NCBI GenBank assembly: GCA_036345935.2
Contig: JADWOT020001311.1
Coordinates: 149,806-213,805 of the forward strand
Direction: 5' to 3'
Length of the DNA: 64,000 bases
From: Taenia hydatigena
Lineage: Eukaryota; Platyhelminthes; Cestoda; Cyclophyllidea; Taeniidae
Shown: positions 1 through 13,235 of the stretch, in pieces
How the letters are laid out: the number at the start of each line of letters is the position of its first letter
How positions within the stretch are numbered: the first letter of the stretch is position 1
The notes under the pieces: generated by a model
Seen by the model: only the letters and a program-made list of their open reading frames with translations
Databases searched by the model: none
Told to the model about the DNA's origin: nothing
Translations under genes and position numbers: made by a program

Positions 1-659
1 AGACCTGACTTTCCAATGACATTAGCAAGGGCTTTTATGTCTTCTCCCTGTTCAACTCGTCTCCTTTCTTACCTCTATTCGCCGTGCTACTTTCTTTTTT
101 TCTTACTGCCTTCCCTCATCTTAGTCGACCCCTTTTCTTCCCTTAACTTCAGCTACTTACGGCTTGCTAGTAGTTGTCTCTCTGGGTGGTAAGTTAAACG
201 CAAATTCAGTGCATCAAATCAGAAGCAAAAGAAGCGCGCAATGCGTTGGTGCAAAAGTCGTTGCATGATCTTTCCTCCTCAAAAAGGCTTCAACGTCCAA
301 TCAGTTGTAAATCCCTTTCACAGCTACCCTCAGACCTACGTATGAGACCCGGATGGAATATACTGGGATGGAATGCACTAAAATTGCATCTTTCTACTTT
401 CTTCTCTGGACATGCCCTACCAGCCTCACCTTAAAGGTAATATGTTCTGCTAAGGAAGAGAAAGGGAATTAAAAAAAACAAAAAGAATGCAAAGTCTGCT
501 CTGATCTACTGTCAAGGTAAGGCAGAATTCAGACTACAGTATGCTGCGAATAGAAAATTACCACATTAAGATGCTATTATCATTGCCAAACTTCATATTA
601 GATACAGACAATTTTGGCAATCCTGTTCTGGTTATGGCATAGGCAAGCATTCACTTTGC
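1..659. other. No gene seen; pyrimidine-rich tract at start
   Basis: No supported gene. Bases 40-175 are strongly C/T-rich on the plus strand, with runs of T and repeated CTTTC. The short open frame at 246-434 has no splice context and no recognisable motif. Similarity to the kinase-derived copy at 29.7 kb becomes visible only from about 660. Confidence 0.5.
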
Positions 660-2650
660 ACTAATCGTCCTAATGGGGATTGAATTGCACTTCCCTGCCA
701 TCCTCATCGCCTTCCAGGCGCTATTTCTTTTCGTTATTCGACATTAAAAGCAAGGACGGATGGATGTCAGCTGAATGTTGAAGTTGATTTACGATCCTTT
801 GGATCCTCATAATTGAGGTTCTAGCGTAGTGGCACGCTTCGTACAAGGCTTGGTTTACTTATCGGATTTTGAGGTGTTTGAAAACAGCAAAATTTTGACT
901 CGCTTTCATGCAATAAAGTGTTTTTCTCTCGTAGTCATTCCAAGTTACCAAATCGTAGTATCTTCAGATCATACGCTTAAGGAATTGCATAAATTCTTAT
1001 GCAAGGGTGGATGCCTCCCCTCGCCGCACTGCCGTGGCTATGCCTACGGGGCAGAAGTATACTAAACTATGAAGTCTTGCTGGTTAGTACAACTGAATCT
1101 TTGACCATCATTTGAGGAACTCTAACAAAAATTAAACAGGCCGTTCTTGACGCAAGAGTTCCACCCTGTATCAAAATAGAATAAATTGTGCTTCTTTTTT
1201 ACGAATCTTGTATGGTTGATGTGGATCGTTAAATGACAAGGAAGAGGCAATGTTGCGCTGTCTTCAGAATCCGTCTTGCAGTCAATTTTAACCCTTGTTA
1301 ACTGCTTTTGCTTATTGCTTTCAGGAAGGCCACAAAAACAACTGGTTTAAGTTGACAAGGTGATGTGCTTGAAATTTGCCTGATTGTACAAAATGCATCA
1401 AAAAAGGCATATTTTTGTTCTGTCAACGACAGTTTTGCCTGCAAAGGACTACATTCACTAGTCTCACGTAGACTTGTTGTCTAAACGTTATTCGACAAAA
1501 ATACCTGGCTCTTTGGATAAGTGGTTTCAATTCTACATTGCAGAATGTTCTACCCGTTGCCATCCCTGTAATTTTGCTTATTTTACATCTAGCGTTATCA
1601 ACTTGTTTTCCCTATTAGGTGATGTAGATATTGAGGAATAGTGCAGCCACGAGAAACGCTTAAAGCAAGCTGATTATGGATTTAAATCCGCCTTGTAGAC
1701 CGGTCTCGAAGTTTTGTTGAACAAACGTTGGTATTGTGGTGTGTTGAAAGCGCCGTGGGGGAAGGAGTTCTGCCTGAGAAGGCAAATGTTGAGTGGAACT
1801 TTCCTGTGCTCTTTGCGTCACCGACTGTAGATGGTGAGGCCAATAGAAGTGATTGAGATCTGCATAAAATCTGCTACACTTGTCTATTGAGTGCCTTGAA
1901 TTGGGCTCGTGTTTCGTAGTTGGGATCCCACTGGCTGCCTAACCTGATGTCCATTCTGCAACTCAGAGAAGTGAACAAGAAGAGTCTCAGTGAGTTTCTA
2001 AGTCGTTTGCAGCTGGTCAGCAGAGACAGCCTGATTGTGACTCTAGGAAACTGAAGAGTTTTGGAGGCGTCAGTCTGGGGCAACTGATTGTCCCTTGTGT
2101 ATCTTTTCGCTGTGAAGGCAGATCAGCGTTTGCAAACATGTTAGCTTCTAAGCAGTTAATGTCATCAGTAAAATTAAGGCACTGACTTTCCTTCTAGCAA
2201 TAATACTTCCTGAGTAAAGAAAGTAGTGGTCGTTGTCACTTGAAACGGGCAAATACTTAATTGCGTCACATGCATGTGGCGCGTGCCATTAAATGGACAC
2301 AAACAATCGGTTGTCCTGGCTCGTGCCACAGACACATCAATTGGGATAAGTGTGAGCGAACAGAGATAAGTTTATTAGTCTGACGGCAGTTACCTGATTC
2401 AAACCTGCAGTGTGGCGGTCGCAGAGTAGTCGATGAGAGGCACATCTTCATAGTCGAGTGCGAGATCGCATGTTTCTCTGCAGGTTGGCAAGACCAAAGG
2501 ACGAGACCAGTAATTGCTTAGCACATCTGCGCCCCAAATGAACCGATCATTAACCTCACATCGTTTATTTTAGTAAGTTCTCAGTGATTCCATCGATATT
2601 GTTAATAAAGCTAAGAAGTGGCTACGATTCCAACTTCTGTGTTACCAGTC
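660..2650 (+). pseudogene. Degenerate receptor-kinase copy A (C-lobe fragment)
   Basis: Three-prime fragment of a protein-tyrosine-kinase-like gene. Bases 735-775 encode FDIKSKDGWMSAE, which I place at the WMAPE (APE) region. After an AG at 966-967, the frame reads ELHKFLCKGGCL...AEVY-stop-TMKSCW...stop-PSFEEL. This is the alpha-G to alpha-I part of a tyrosine kinase C-lobe; the usual form is ...VYEIMKSCW...ERPTFEEL. Stops sit at 1063-1065 (where sister copies have Cys), near 1106 (at the Arg of the RP motif) and near 1122. An AATAAA lies at 1180-1185. The block continues into a second, cysteine-containing exon-like piece at 2385-2500 (LQCGGR...ECEIACFSA). The whole block is similar to 29675-31610 in the same orientation. 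Kinase identity is by motif reading only. The N-lobe and ectodomain are absent. Confidence 0.65.
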
Positions 2651-5600
2651 TAATGTGTCCTTAGGTTTTTAATGCTTTCCGCATTTGCAAATTATAATTG
2701 GCGAATGAAGCTAGTGAAAAAATTGATGAGGCCATCACCTAAACAAACTCACATTTTTAATGATTCCAACTAGCAGCAATATCACACGTGTAGTCAAAAT
2801 CGCGCCGCATTTAAGTGCAGCTAACAAAATATCCAAAGCGTGATTGATTAAATGGAAAAAACTTTCTCTACCTAATGAATGCCAGGACCTCTAAATATTA
2901 AATCAAGCAAGCATGTAAGGTAGAGTCTAAGATGTTTACTTTGTGGCAGTATGTCATCAGAACCGAATTATATATCTCGGAATGCATAGACAGTAAAGCT
3001 AGATTACAGAATTTTTTGTAGTTTAAATGAGCTTTTATTCTCAATAAAGGAGATGAATTGATTGATGTTAAATGCACAAATGGCTCCCACTAAACACAGC
3101 GATGAAGCTGAACCAACATCCTTCAAGCGCAAAATTGGAAAGGTAGTTTCAATAAGATTAGCAGATAGAAGACAGAGGGATTGTCAAAGAAGAGATTTTT
3201 CTCTCCTCACGCAGGCATAAGACTACCTCCCACCACCCATGGCCTTCACAGACGCTGAGGTATCAAGTCATCATAGTGATGTGCCAATGTGCCAAGACTT
3301 GCTGCTTCACTGATTTTGTCACCTGCACATGCTTGATGGAAGGAAATGGCCCTCTCACTTATTGAGTGTGCTTATCCCTCACACGGACGATGAGACGCGT
3401 TTATGTATGTAGGTGTAGTCAAAATAATGGTGTGAATTAAGAATGGGTACAATTGGCTTGCCGTAAGACAACGTTGGGAAAGCATGCACTCAGAAGCTTT
3501 AATCGCGTGTTTGAGTAGTCGCTTATGCGACCATTAGTAGTAAGACACTTACCACCTCTCCAAACCTAAACACTGAGAGTTGGGAGTCACCCTGTTTTTA
3601 GGTTTTGTGAAGCTGCCCATGACATTCTGTCAAAAAGAAAATAACCTTATTATGAGGGAGTGAATGAAAAAAGGGGGAAAATTTATGGAATAAAATTGCC
3701 CTTTCTGTGTTCAAAGCATTAACACCCAACTGATTTTCTGGAAGCATTAGCATGGAGATATTAGGAATACAAATGCTCCCAGCACTTGAAAGACTCCAAG
3801 TTGTAGGGTTCCAAATAGTGATTAAAAGTTGTGTTTGTGGTTCATGTGTTGATTATTTGTTTCTATAAAGGGCTGAGAGTGGTGCAGTGGGAACAACCAT
3901 GCTGATATGTGGCCATCTCTAGGGGCTTCTCCGATTCAGTTTTTTTGCTGGCTGAGAGTCTCATGATGAGAAAACTAACTAGCGCATCCACTGCCTTGAA
4001 TAAAAGCAGTTGAATTAGACACACAGCTTAAACGGTTCCAATTTGCTACATTTGCGGTCCTCAAGTGGTTGCATTTTGCACGATGCCTGTGAAATTAAGA
4101 GCGTCGCTTCGGGCTTCTTGACCACTACCACTTGTTCTGCACATCTGTCAAGTCGAGCGTTGACATCAGCTGTATTAGCCAGCGATAAAAAGGTATGAGA
4201 AGGAGACGTTGGCGTGCTAACAAACAATTGCAGGCATTGCAAAGATTCAAAAAAGCTTCCACTGAAGCACAGTTATGGGCGTGCATCAGACACGAAGTAC
4301 GCGGCTGACCATAAGAATGCAGATACAAGTGCGTGTTTTGCATCTCAAACAAGCTAATAAAATCAGTAGACTGAAATTGCACTTGCGCAGCAGTTTATTT
4401 ACCTTTCCTACCTTCCGACGAGATTGAGTTCGGTTTAAGTGGTGGGTGTGGTAGGGAATTACGACAATGTCAGGAGAGGTGGAAACGCTAGGCGCTGCGA
4501 TATGCATCTGATCAAGACCGAATTACTAGGGTGTCCAGCAAATAGTCTAGTAGCTCAGACGCAGAAGAGAGGCATTACTGTTTCGAAATTCCCGACTGAC
4601 TGCAAATTATGCAGCTCTCCTCAGTTTACGCTGGGTACGATGTCAGCACTGCCGACTCAGCCACTTCTCCTTCCTAGTTTGCGCATCAACCGACTACAAG
4701 ATCTCGGGTCATGCTTATTAAATTAACCACTTTAAACACACTATCTTACAGCAATTCTCAAGAAACGAATGCATGTTTGATTTGCGTGGTCTATCCTTTC
4801 CCTTTCATGAGCAGATAGTGGCTAACGCTCATTTGGGAATGCTCGAGGCGTGCGATTGGACAAGAGGTTGGCACCATTAAGGGTTCCATTTTTTTAGGGT
4901 CGGGTCGCCTAGAAATTGCTTCGATTCGGAGGAGATGATACGGTTTTTTATATCATGACTGCTACTTTAAGTACATCGCCAAGTGTAGCTGCCGAGAACG
5001 CTCCAATCTTCACCCTGATTGTGGATGCTAACACATTAGGTAGCAAACTCAATTCCGATTTCCCCTTTATTTTACTTGTATCATGACACTTTGCTCGGAA
5101 AAACACAAACGTGATTTTATGCTGCAAAATATGGCTTAGGATTGCTTTTATACATTAAAAATGATGAAACACATCGGCTTTGTGCGTGCTTGACCAAACA
5201 GTTAGGAAAAAAACAGCTGTTTTAAGGTCAACTCAATTTCAACTAGACGGGATTCGGTTGTCGCTTATTGGGTTGAATTTCTTAATCAGGTTTAGAGGAG
5301 AATGTACGACCACTCTCAGCAGCAAACGTTTTACTAGAGCATCGCAATATTATGTGAGCGGCGCAAAGGCATAACGTACAATTAAGCAATATGGACTAGG
5401 GATGTGGCCAAGTACTCACAGCGAGTAGTGCATGTGACTATCTGAACATGGGAAGTGGCAAAGATCAAAGCGATTCTTTTCCTCCATGGGTTCGTTAGCT
5501 TCCATTTAAATTTCTATAAGTCGCATTATGTGGCTATGCTCTTCTGTATTTTGAAGCGCCGATATCAGCGGTGCCTCACATTAACACATTCTATTGAAGG

Positions 5601-5949
5601 CTAAAGCAGGGTTTGCCGAGCATTCGCAGATGAGTCAATTTTTGTGTTGTAGAATGCGTGACATCTTAGCTATTCACGCTGATGTGTTAGAAGGCTTTTA
5701 AGAGCACATTCTTGCTGTGAGAAGTCGTCTTACTTTAGGCATACTCTCTATTGTTTTTCCACTTGGCTACCCATATACAGAAAATTGTCGAGTCAAAAGC
5801 GAAGCTAGTTCTCTTATTGCTTTTTAACGGATGCGTGATTAATCTTTGCATCACGCATATGGGTGCGTGGAACAAAAAGATGAGCTGTGCCTTGACAACC
5901 ACTCGCATGGTTCGTTCTGCCGACAGACGCTTTTGCTTTTCCAAACATA
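2651..5949. other. No gene seen
   Basis: Several open frames of 60-95 codons occur on both strands (for example 4439-4726), but none has splice-site support, a recognisable motif or a polyadenylation signal. Base composition is ordinary AT-rich intergenic. Nothing else was identified. Confidence 0.4.
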
Positions 5950-7035
5950 TTTCTTTCCTTCTTCTCTACACATTCCAATCCAATTCGCAACAGCAACACG
6001 GAGTCGCTGACAATCTCCAAACTGCATCTGCTATGCTTAATCGACTATGCCCTGTACAGCCCTTACGAGCATTGAGCATCATTGCCTGCTATCACAAACT
6101 GATATATCTCACATGTCACACATGCGAGACGTGCGGGCTGAAACGGAGCAATCAGGGCAGGACATGTGATGATGGTAGCCTGATTCCAAAAATGGATCAC
6201 AGTTAAGGCAAGCTTGTAAGAACCTGATAATCAACGCTGAAATTTTATTTTTATTCTCGACGAAGAACACCACCCGATTGTGGGATCCTCTTGGCTCTTT
6301 GATGCCATACATACCTTAATAGAGTGGTCTGCTTCCTCAGCTTACAAACTCGTTAATAACAGAGTACCCTGATCTAGCTGGCTTAAGATTAAGACTATAG
6401 GTATATTGGGATCGTCGAATCGGCAGATTGATGGACAGTGAGAAGGTCTGACGCAATAGTGGCGTATAGAGTATATACTCACGATGTGTTGTCCTTCTCA
6501 CTTTGATTGAAGCAGTTTTGCAACTAATGACTAGCTTAAGCCTTAAAAATATGGATGAACCTTACAAATTGGACCATTTCTTTGACTTTCAAGGCCAAAC
6601 AGTTATCAGTTTGCCAAATTGCGCTCCCAGATTTGTATGCTCCCTCACTCACGTGGGGATTTAATCACTCCTTGTTCCACATGTGAAACCCGTGGAGGCG
6701 CAGCAGGAGTATCTAAAAGCTCTTTTTCACGTGGCATAAATTAGTACTGGTTTTACTTAATCAAAGGGGTGCTAATGTGGGAAGTAGATGGCAGTGCGTC
6801 TTCACATCAAGCCGCGCTTATTTCATCCACCCTATTTGTAGAGCTGCTGTAAAATTCATGATCGCCTGTTTCAAAATACAAAGGGAGCGGACATTCACTA
6901 GTGCCGTCTTTAGGCGGTGCCACCTGAACGGAGCTGCACTCTGCAGAGAACCAAGTAATCTCACACTGGAATGCGAAGGTGTGCTTCTGAGTGAACAATC
7001 CACAGCCTCCACACTTCAGCCTGGTTCCTTTTAAT
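5950..7035 (-). pseudogene. 5' ectodomain-exon remnants downstream of copy B
   Basis: Minus-strand segment with two conserved exon-like pieces. At about 7025-6810 the reading is LKCGGCGLFTQKHTF...QCEITWFSAEC. It belongs to a family with members at 2385-2500 (+), 31390-31490 (+), 24830-24600 (-) and 25875-25690 (-). At about 6060-5960 a GDCQRLRVAVA reading matches RDCQRLQMAVA at 24.3 kb. The order of these two pieces is the same here and at 24.2-24.9 kb. In the 24-26 kb copy they lie upstream of the other exons on the gene strand, so here they may be the 5' part of a further tandem copy whose remainder is lost. I do not recognise the Cys domain. The match to 18.45-19.2 kb starts near 6080. Confidence 0.45.
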
Positions 7036-10000
7036 GTTATCAGTTATCAGTTAATGCGTCTATAGCAGGAGCCAGCACGATCGGTCGTTCTTGAAGCTGG
7101 TCTACAAGGTGGATCTTGATTCATGGTAAGTACATGAGCTGCTCAAGCACTCTTGTCTGCTTCGTACGTCGGTCTTGCCTCTACTCTGGACTTGAACTCT
7201 TGTAAAGTACCCCCGCATCAAACTGCTAAGCAAGATAAACAAATGAAAAGGAAGCTAATCAAATTTATTAGAAAACTTCTAGAATAAAGACATACAAAGC
7301 ACTTTGTAGTATGAATTGATTTGGCCACACAAAAGGGACACACTTTGCCGTCAAATACCCTTTGGGCAACAATTAGAGATGCTGCCTTCGGTAACAGTTT
7401 TATGCTGGTGTAAATAGCGCTTAAGGCATAGTGATATGCTTTGTTTAATTCATATTGCGCAAGCAGGCACATTTCGAACGCACTTGCATGTCCTCTCGAA
7501 ACTGTTTGTTATGTGGCCCTTCTGAAAAGCACTAAGCGGCAACGGCCGGTCAGAATTCTACAATAGATTCAACTGCAAAACAGATCATAAAGGTGGCGCA
7601 CCATTGCATTTGTCTCGTATTCTACGACTTGCTTCAGTCCTACAGAATTTATCACGGGAAGCACGAGGTTCGGACGCAAACAGGGCAATTTAGGTGTTGG
7701 TGATTTATTTCCACGTAAACTAGGGTTGCACTGCTTAATTTCTTATCCGGAGTTTCTCCAATGATGGTCACCGTTCTGGTTGTGCGTCCCAGCAGGATTT
7801 CTTGATGCAGTAAACTTCTTTCTCGTACGCTTCACCTTGTATTACGGCGATAAAATGCGTCCGCCCTCACAAAGGACCTAATGATAATTATTGCGTGGAC
7901 GATCGGACGTGGTTCGAAACAAAAGGCTTAAAAAAGCATAGTGGAGATACACACTCATTGCATGGAAATAATAGCGAACAAATCTCTCTCATATTGAAAC
8001 GCGTCAAAACCTGGCAAATGAACTAATCCATGTGCTTTGTGTCTCCGTGAGTTAGAACATCGAGTATAAGGGCCCCGAAGGACCAAACTTCGACTCAAAT
8101 ATTCCGTTGATAGCCACTTATCATTGCCTTCAGTGTCAAAGAAGCTAAAATGCGATAAAGACGGCAAGAAGAATGCAATCCTTCATGCAATCCCTAAAGC
8201 TGACTGATAATTTCTAATGGTGAGCATTTAAGGACCGCATTATATAAATGAATGGAATTTTAAATAAAATCAGGAATTTCGGTCCGTTTTAAATCAGTGA
8301 GCCTCAAATAGCCACTTCTGTTAACCATAAATCTCAAGATACATCGCGGCCATCACGACTTAGACGCCCAGCTAAACAAAAAGAGGTTGAGTCCATTATT
8401 GCTGATGAACTCGTTCGTACCGTTGAGACATGTTTTCCCATTGGCAAAGCGCACGTTATCAATGGTGCTGTTAAAGGCTTTATAGTTTATAAATCATTGT
8501 GAAATTCGTTTGCCGGTTCTGGTCGTAGAGATGATAAGCGCGTCCGAAGTAGCCGGCCAATGATCGCAAGCCTGGACGTGTCAGAGTCACTTAGGGCGAA
8601 ATGGATTGTGTGAGAAGCGTGCTCGTCGATTAGTCTGAAATGGTTGGTTTATCTTTTTAAGTGATTTTCTTCCTGCCTCTCTTCTATGGGTAATAAAAAG
8701 CAACTAAGTGGCAGACAAAGCCTAAAACTGAATCTTATTCAGCCAGATGTTCTATTCGCGAAGTCTGTGGTGTACGATGCCACATGTTTTGCTATAAGGG
8801 ACAAGTAGTTTTGTTAGGTAAAGCGAAAGTGCACAAGGATGGGAGAACGACAGTGGGCAACAACATGCAAATAAATTTCATGTAGTCCAGTTGGCATCCC
8901 TCAGCAATCTTGAGGTAGTCCCGAAGGGCACCGTCAGCCACGAAGTCATTGACAATGAAGACTTTATTGCCATGCGCCACCAGAGGCAAAATGGATTGAT
9001 GCAAAAGTCTTGGCGTTGTTCATCTCACCTCTGGATAGGCTTTAACATTTCTCTATTGTCATCTTAATCCTGCGGATAAAAATTGGATAGACTGCACCAA
9101 AGTCGACCCTTACTATCATTTTCTCCAATCTTACCTCCCCCCAACGGATGAAAGGATCCACCCTACGTATACATGCCTAAACCAAACTGACCCCACAGGT
9201 GAGAAAGAGAAAGAAATTGAATAAGGAAAAATCCAGGTCATCGACTGTTGCTACAGGTAGATGACTGAAGCGCGATGCCAAAATCATGCCAAGCTTTGTG
9301 ATTTTGACAGCAGCGAACCCTTATCCTGCACAACTCGATTTGATGAGGGTTGAAGCAGTCATTTTAAAAGTTAAAGGGAGAGACATAAAGTTGGTAAGGC
9401 AATTGAGGAGACCACTATCTTACAAATGGTATCGACACTCCGCCAACCAGGATTCACATAGTCATGGCAAGACCTACAACAGGAAAGCATTGCTGAAATA
9501 ACAAGTTAGATGAATGCCTGTGCCCATCCTGGACCCATTAAAAAGTAATCCTCTTTCAGGTGAATTAAACTTGGAGCGATTTGTCTAAAAATTGAATCAA
9601 AATGAAGGGTTCCCCTAAAGCCGACTGAAATGTACGAATGAGCAGACTTATAATCATTTGATGTCATCAAGGGCGGGTGATAGTGCATATGAGTGGATCC
9701 TCAGTACACGAACCACCATGGAAATGTTACAAATCAGAGGGCGGCAAGGCATGCAGGAATGGGTGGACATGGAATTTAACTGCACAGAGTAGTGGATGGG
9801 AAGATGAGTACTGGGGAAGTAAATCATTATCAGCAGTGCAAAGACTGCATTGGTCCCACATGCACCCGTCAACACTCCAACAGCCGAATGCTGGCTGCAA
9901 ACATGAGGCATGATGTCCTAGTCAGGCGATTGGTGCTGCTGGAGATGGGTATCCTAGCACTCACCCCATTTGCCATCCCCAGATCAGCCACTTCATCTCC

Positions 10001-10760
10001 ACTTAGGCAGGAGGAGTAGTGCTGCTGACAAGCTATTGAGCAAAAGCGCAAAATATTTATATCATTCTGATTATCCATGCAATGTTTCATGCCACCAACT
10101 CAAGCGCATTTGTCGTTAACTGTGGTGACTGCTGGCGCAAGGACTCTTCGCGATTGACTCAGTTCAACCAATCGCCACGCAACCCATTTGGTGCACACCC
10201 ACCTTTTATCGGCTCTTGGGTGGTACGATCCGCATCAGGTGTGATGGAGGCGCCTTTGGAGACAAGAATGCATCCCATTACCACAAGCCTCTAATTCACA
10301 GTTTCCTTGACGTCAAAGCCTGTTTCGAAGGCTTTCCCCCAATTACGATTGCATACAGCTTCACCCTTCCTCTCATTCGTCGGCGGCTGCACACTCGAGG
10401 GAATGAAGCACTGGGTAGACTCCTGCGTGAACAGGTTTGTAGGTGATGACTGGTGTGCGCAGATGTGGCAGCCCTATATAGATTTGTGGAAGACGCAAAG
10501 CAGCGCTGTAGACTCGTCAGTGTACTGACTCCTGACTGGTAATGCTCTGATGCCTGTGTGAACTAAGTAGTGAGTTGCAAATGTCTTGTTGCCTTGGTAT
10601 CGCCCTTTGTATTTTCTCCGCTGTCCACACATGGATGGTTGAGTATGGAGTCAATACCGAAGAGTCGTTTCACTGCCAAATTCTTGATCAAACACCATGC
10701 TATGTAGCCGCGTTGCCCTTTGAAACCTAAGGTAGCATTTTCATTCCGTGTGTTTTTTTT
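6080..10760. repeat. Long duplicated block, partner at 18.45-23.05 kb
   Basis: By-eye direct repeat with 18450-23050. Clear anchors are AAGGCAAGCTTGTAAGAACC at about 6208 and 18558, GTGCTAATGTGG near 6769 and 19120, AGACGCCCAGCTAAAC near 8361 and 20965, GGGCAACAACATG near 8855 and 21616, and the CACACTCGAGGGAATGA segment near 10389 and 22784. Identity appears moderate, with many indels. The repeat contains the kinase pseudogene copies described separately, so it is a segmental duplication of a gene locus and not a recognisable transposon. Confidence 0.75.
7264..10760 (-). pseudogene. Degenerate receptor protein kinase, copy B
   Basis: Minus-strand kinase pseudogene read in pieces, listed in gene order. 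A Cys-rich exon remnant lies at about 10530-10380. An EB-like exon remnant lies at about 9920-9840 (ASCLQPAFGCWSVDGC), followed by a hydrophobic or juxtamembrane piece at 9780-9660. The hinge at 9005-8870 reads KVFIVNDFVADGALRDYLK, compared with the usual VxEFMxxGSLxDYL. The alpha-E piece is near 8775-8735. The beta7-beta8/metal-binding piece at about 8640-8580 reads LIDEHASHTIHFALSD. The APE region at 8167-8085 reads NDKWLSTEYLSR. The C-lobe at 7830-7735 reads EVYCIKKSCWDAQPER-stop-PSLEKL, with the TGA at + positions 7768-7770. A reversed AATAAA lies at 7264-7269. The catalytic HRD and DFG motifs are not intact. The whole block aligns by eye with 18.45-23.05 kb. It could be a receptor tyrosine kinase or an ILK-like kinase; the membrane-receptor reading comes from the Cys-rich exons upstream. 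Confidence 0.6.
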
Positions 10761-13235
10761 TAATAGGCAACAATAAGCAGTCTGGTTCTTTCTTGCTCTA
10801 GTAGATAAATTTGATTCAAAGTAGACATTCAACTGGAATATATTCAAAGTAAGAATGCTAAGAAATTAGTAGGTAGGTGATCAGCGATAGAGACAACTTT
10901 TAAAGATTACGGTTTCTTCCCAGCTATTGTACAATACCTCTTGATCATTTCGATCTTGCCCTTAATTAGTGACTGCTTATGTGTGTGCACTTGTTACATT
11001 TTAATCGAGTTTTCATCCTCGCATGCATCTGCAACATGCCATTTCGCGTTTATTGATAGCACATGAAAGAGATTCCAAAGTTGGTGGGTCATTGATGGAA
11101 GCATACGCATAACCGGGAGACGACTTGGTGTTTTGTGTTCCTGCAAGGTGAAAGCGAGAAGAGATGAATACTGGTGGTCGGCGGTCCCGAAATCAAGATC
11201 AAACGTCGCAATCAAATATCGAACCATGCGCGAAGTCGTCGAGCAACGGCGCTCAATGTACTCGACCACTGGTTGTGCCACCCTCAGCAAATTCGTGGGG
11301 TAAAACGAATATGCACTACTAACCCAACCTCCTGCTTTCCACTACTTCGATCTATGCATTGCAGAAATTGAGCTCACTCTAGCAAGTCCTATTCATTTTA
11401 CCGGGATTTCCCTACCAAAATTAGCTGTTGATGAGAAGCCTCAACCGTGAGCTCATGTGGGTTACTGGATGCTTTAGTGAGCAGGTCGAGGCTTGAAGAA
11501 GAGCTACAACATTGGAAAGGTTAAGGGATTTGTAGACGGTAATTAGGAGATTCCAGCAAGGACCACAACTAAGTCATCAGTCCTCATTGCTGGAACCACT
11601 GCATTGCAGTCAACAGTAGGCCTTCTAATCCTGTCGACGTTTCCTCACCTTCCACCTCTTCTTTAACTGAACTTGTAAACACTTCTTCCATTCATGATAC
11701 TGTAATAAGATGACAAAAAACTGTAGAAAAATTGGCTTTGAAGGGTTGCACAAGATTTTGCAAGTGTTTTCTTTTAACGTGACGTCAATCAGTGTGACGC
11801 GTGGTGGTAAAATGTGGTGACGGTCGTGTCTGCGGCTCCTTTGTTCACAGATGGCCTGACGTTAGGAGCGAATCTCACTGACGCGGATTGCACACTGACG
11901 ATCAGTGCGCAACTCCTGTGTTAGATCCACGCAACTGAATCCAATGGAATTGAATGCTGATGTTGGTGATGTTTTAACCACCTGCTAGCGCCTCCTGTTA
12001 AAGAACGCTATCGCTTAACCCCACGTGTCCAATACACGTTTCCTACTAGGCGACGATTAAGACGGCTGTTTATTTACACCCGGCTTGCCTCTGTCTACAG
12101 TTCAAGCAGCATCGCAGGTCATTTTTGCATGCCTGAAGCACTGAAAATGCTCCAATTTTCGGCTTGTACGTAGCAACCCAGAGAGTCTAGACGTGATGGG
12201 CCCTTGCTCTGCCAATCGCTTGAGTATCGCTTTATTTTCCTACTGATTAGGCCTTGCTGAAGGTGTCAGTGGTGGCGATTTTATGCCACCCCGAATTCTG
12301 CCCAGTTTTAAGGCCATGTGTCTTACAGAAACCTCGAGTAGCTGTTGCTCCCCTAATGCATTCTACCTGCTATTCCTCTGTGAATTTGCCTTTGATTTTT
12401 CGCCTTAGGTGCACCATCGCCAAGTGATAGCTCTACTCTCTACAGCTACCAACACGAGTAACACCGACGCTAGCCACATTTTCTACGTCAAAGTGACGTT
12501 TTCAAGTAACCTCCAAGGTTGTTCCCTCAATAAGGGTAAAAGGGCCTTAAAAAATTGTGGACGGCTGTTATGAACACTCAACACTTCCCAACTATATTTT
12601 CGTGCAACCCCTCTTTTGTTCTGAATGGACATTGGGCAAAAAGGAACAATTCGTTTACTCCTCAGGCATGCTCGCTTTGCAATGGAAAGCAGTAGTGGAC
12701 AAATTCGTCGCTACCATGTGGCCACCTACTGAAGCAATTGAGGTGCATCCACACTCCCGAATCGCCTGTTAAAATGGGTGGCAGCCAGAAATTGGGTTAA
12801 AAATCGCATTTATAACTCCACAGATCTTAACAGCCCTCAAGAACACACCAACGAGGCAAGTCCGTAGCATTTCACGTTAGCTTGGCTAGGTGTTGGCCAA
12901 CAAATTGTCCATCCAGAGGTAAGGAATACAAACTTAATCGTAGCTTCCTCCTAAAAATTCCTCCAGTTGGTTAGAACTGTCCCATTCACCTGAATCACCT
13001 AAGCTCTCACTCATTCAGTCACATGCTTCTTTCAAAAATTTTGCCAGCAAAATCTAGCAAAGTGGAAGCGGTGGACCAAAGTGAATGCAGACTCTGCAAC
13101 ATACACGTAAGACAAACAAAAAGGTTGAATTAGGTGCAATGTGCATATCTATTTAGAACGCACACAAATGCGTTGACAACAGGCAAAAGAAGACGCAAAG
13201 GTGGTGAAGTATATAAAATCATCGTTGGCTGACGT
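10761..13235. other. No gene seen
   Basis: Open frames at 10994-11290 (-), 11174-11371 (+) and 12557-12772 (+) have no splice context or recognisable motifs. A perfect TGACGTCA palindrome (CRE-type octamer) occurs near 11780; with no gene beside it, it has no interpretable role. Nothing else was identified between the kinase copy B and the HSP70 pseudogene. Confidence 0.4.

Noticed and set aside
5751..6206. 151-codon plus-strand open frame
   Set aside because: Its second half lies in the duplicated block on the strand opposite the kinase remnants, and the matching frame in the 18.5 kb and 24.2 kb copies is not conserved.
7905..7925. GGTTCGAAAC resembling a tRNA B-box
   Set aside because: No matching A-box or foldable acceptor stem at the right distance could be found by eye.
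6080..10760. Interpretation of the long repeats as a LINE or other transposon
   Set aside because: No reverse transcriptase, transposase or terminal repeats were readable, whereas ordered kinase motifs and a polyadenylation signal were.
11775..11790. TGACGTCA palindrome
   Set aside because: A single octamer with no adjacent supported promoter is expected by chance.
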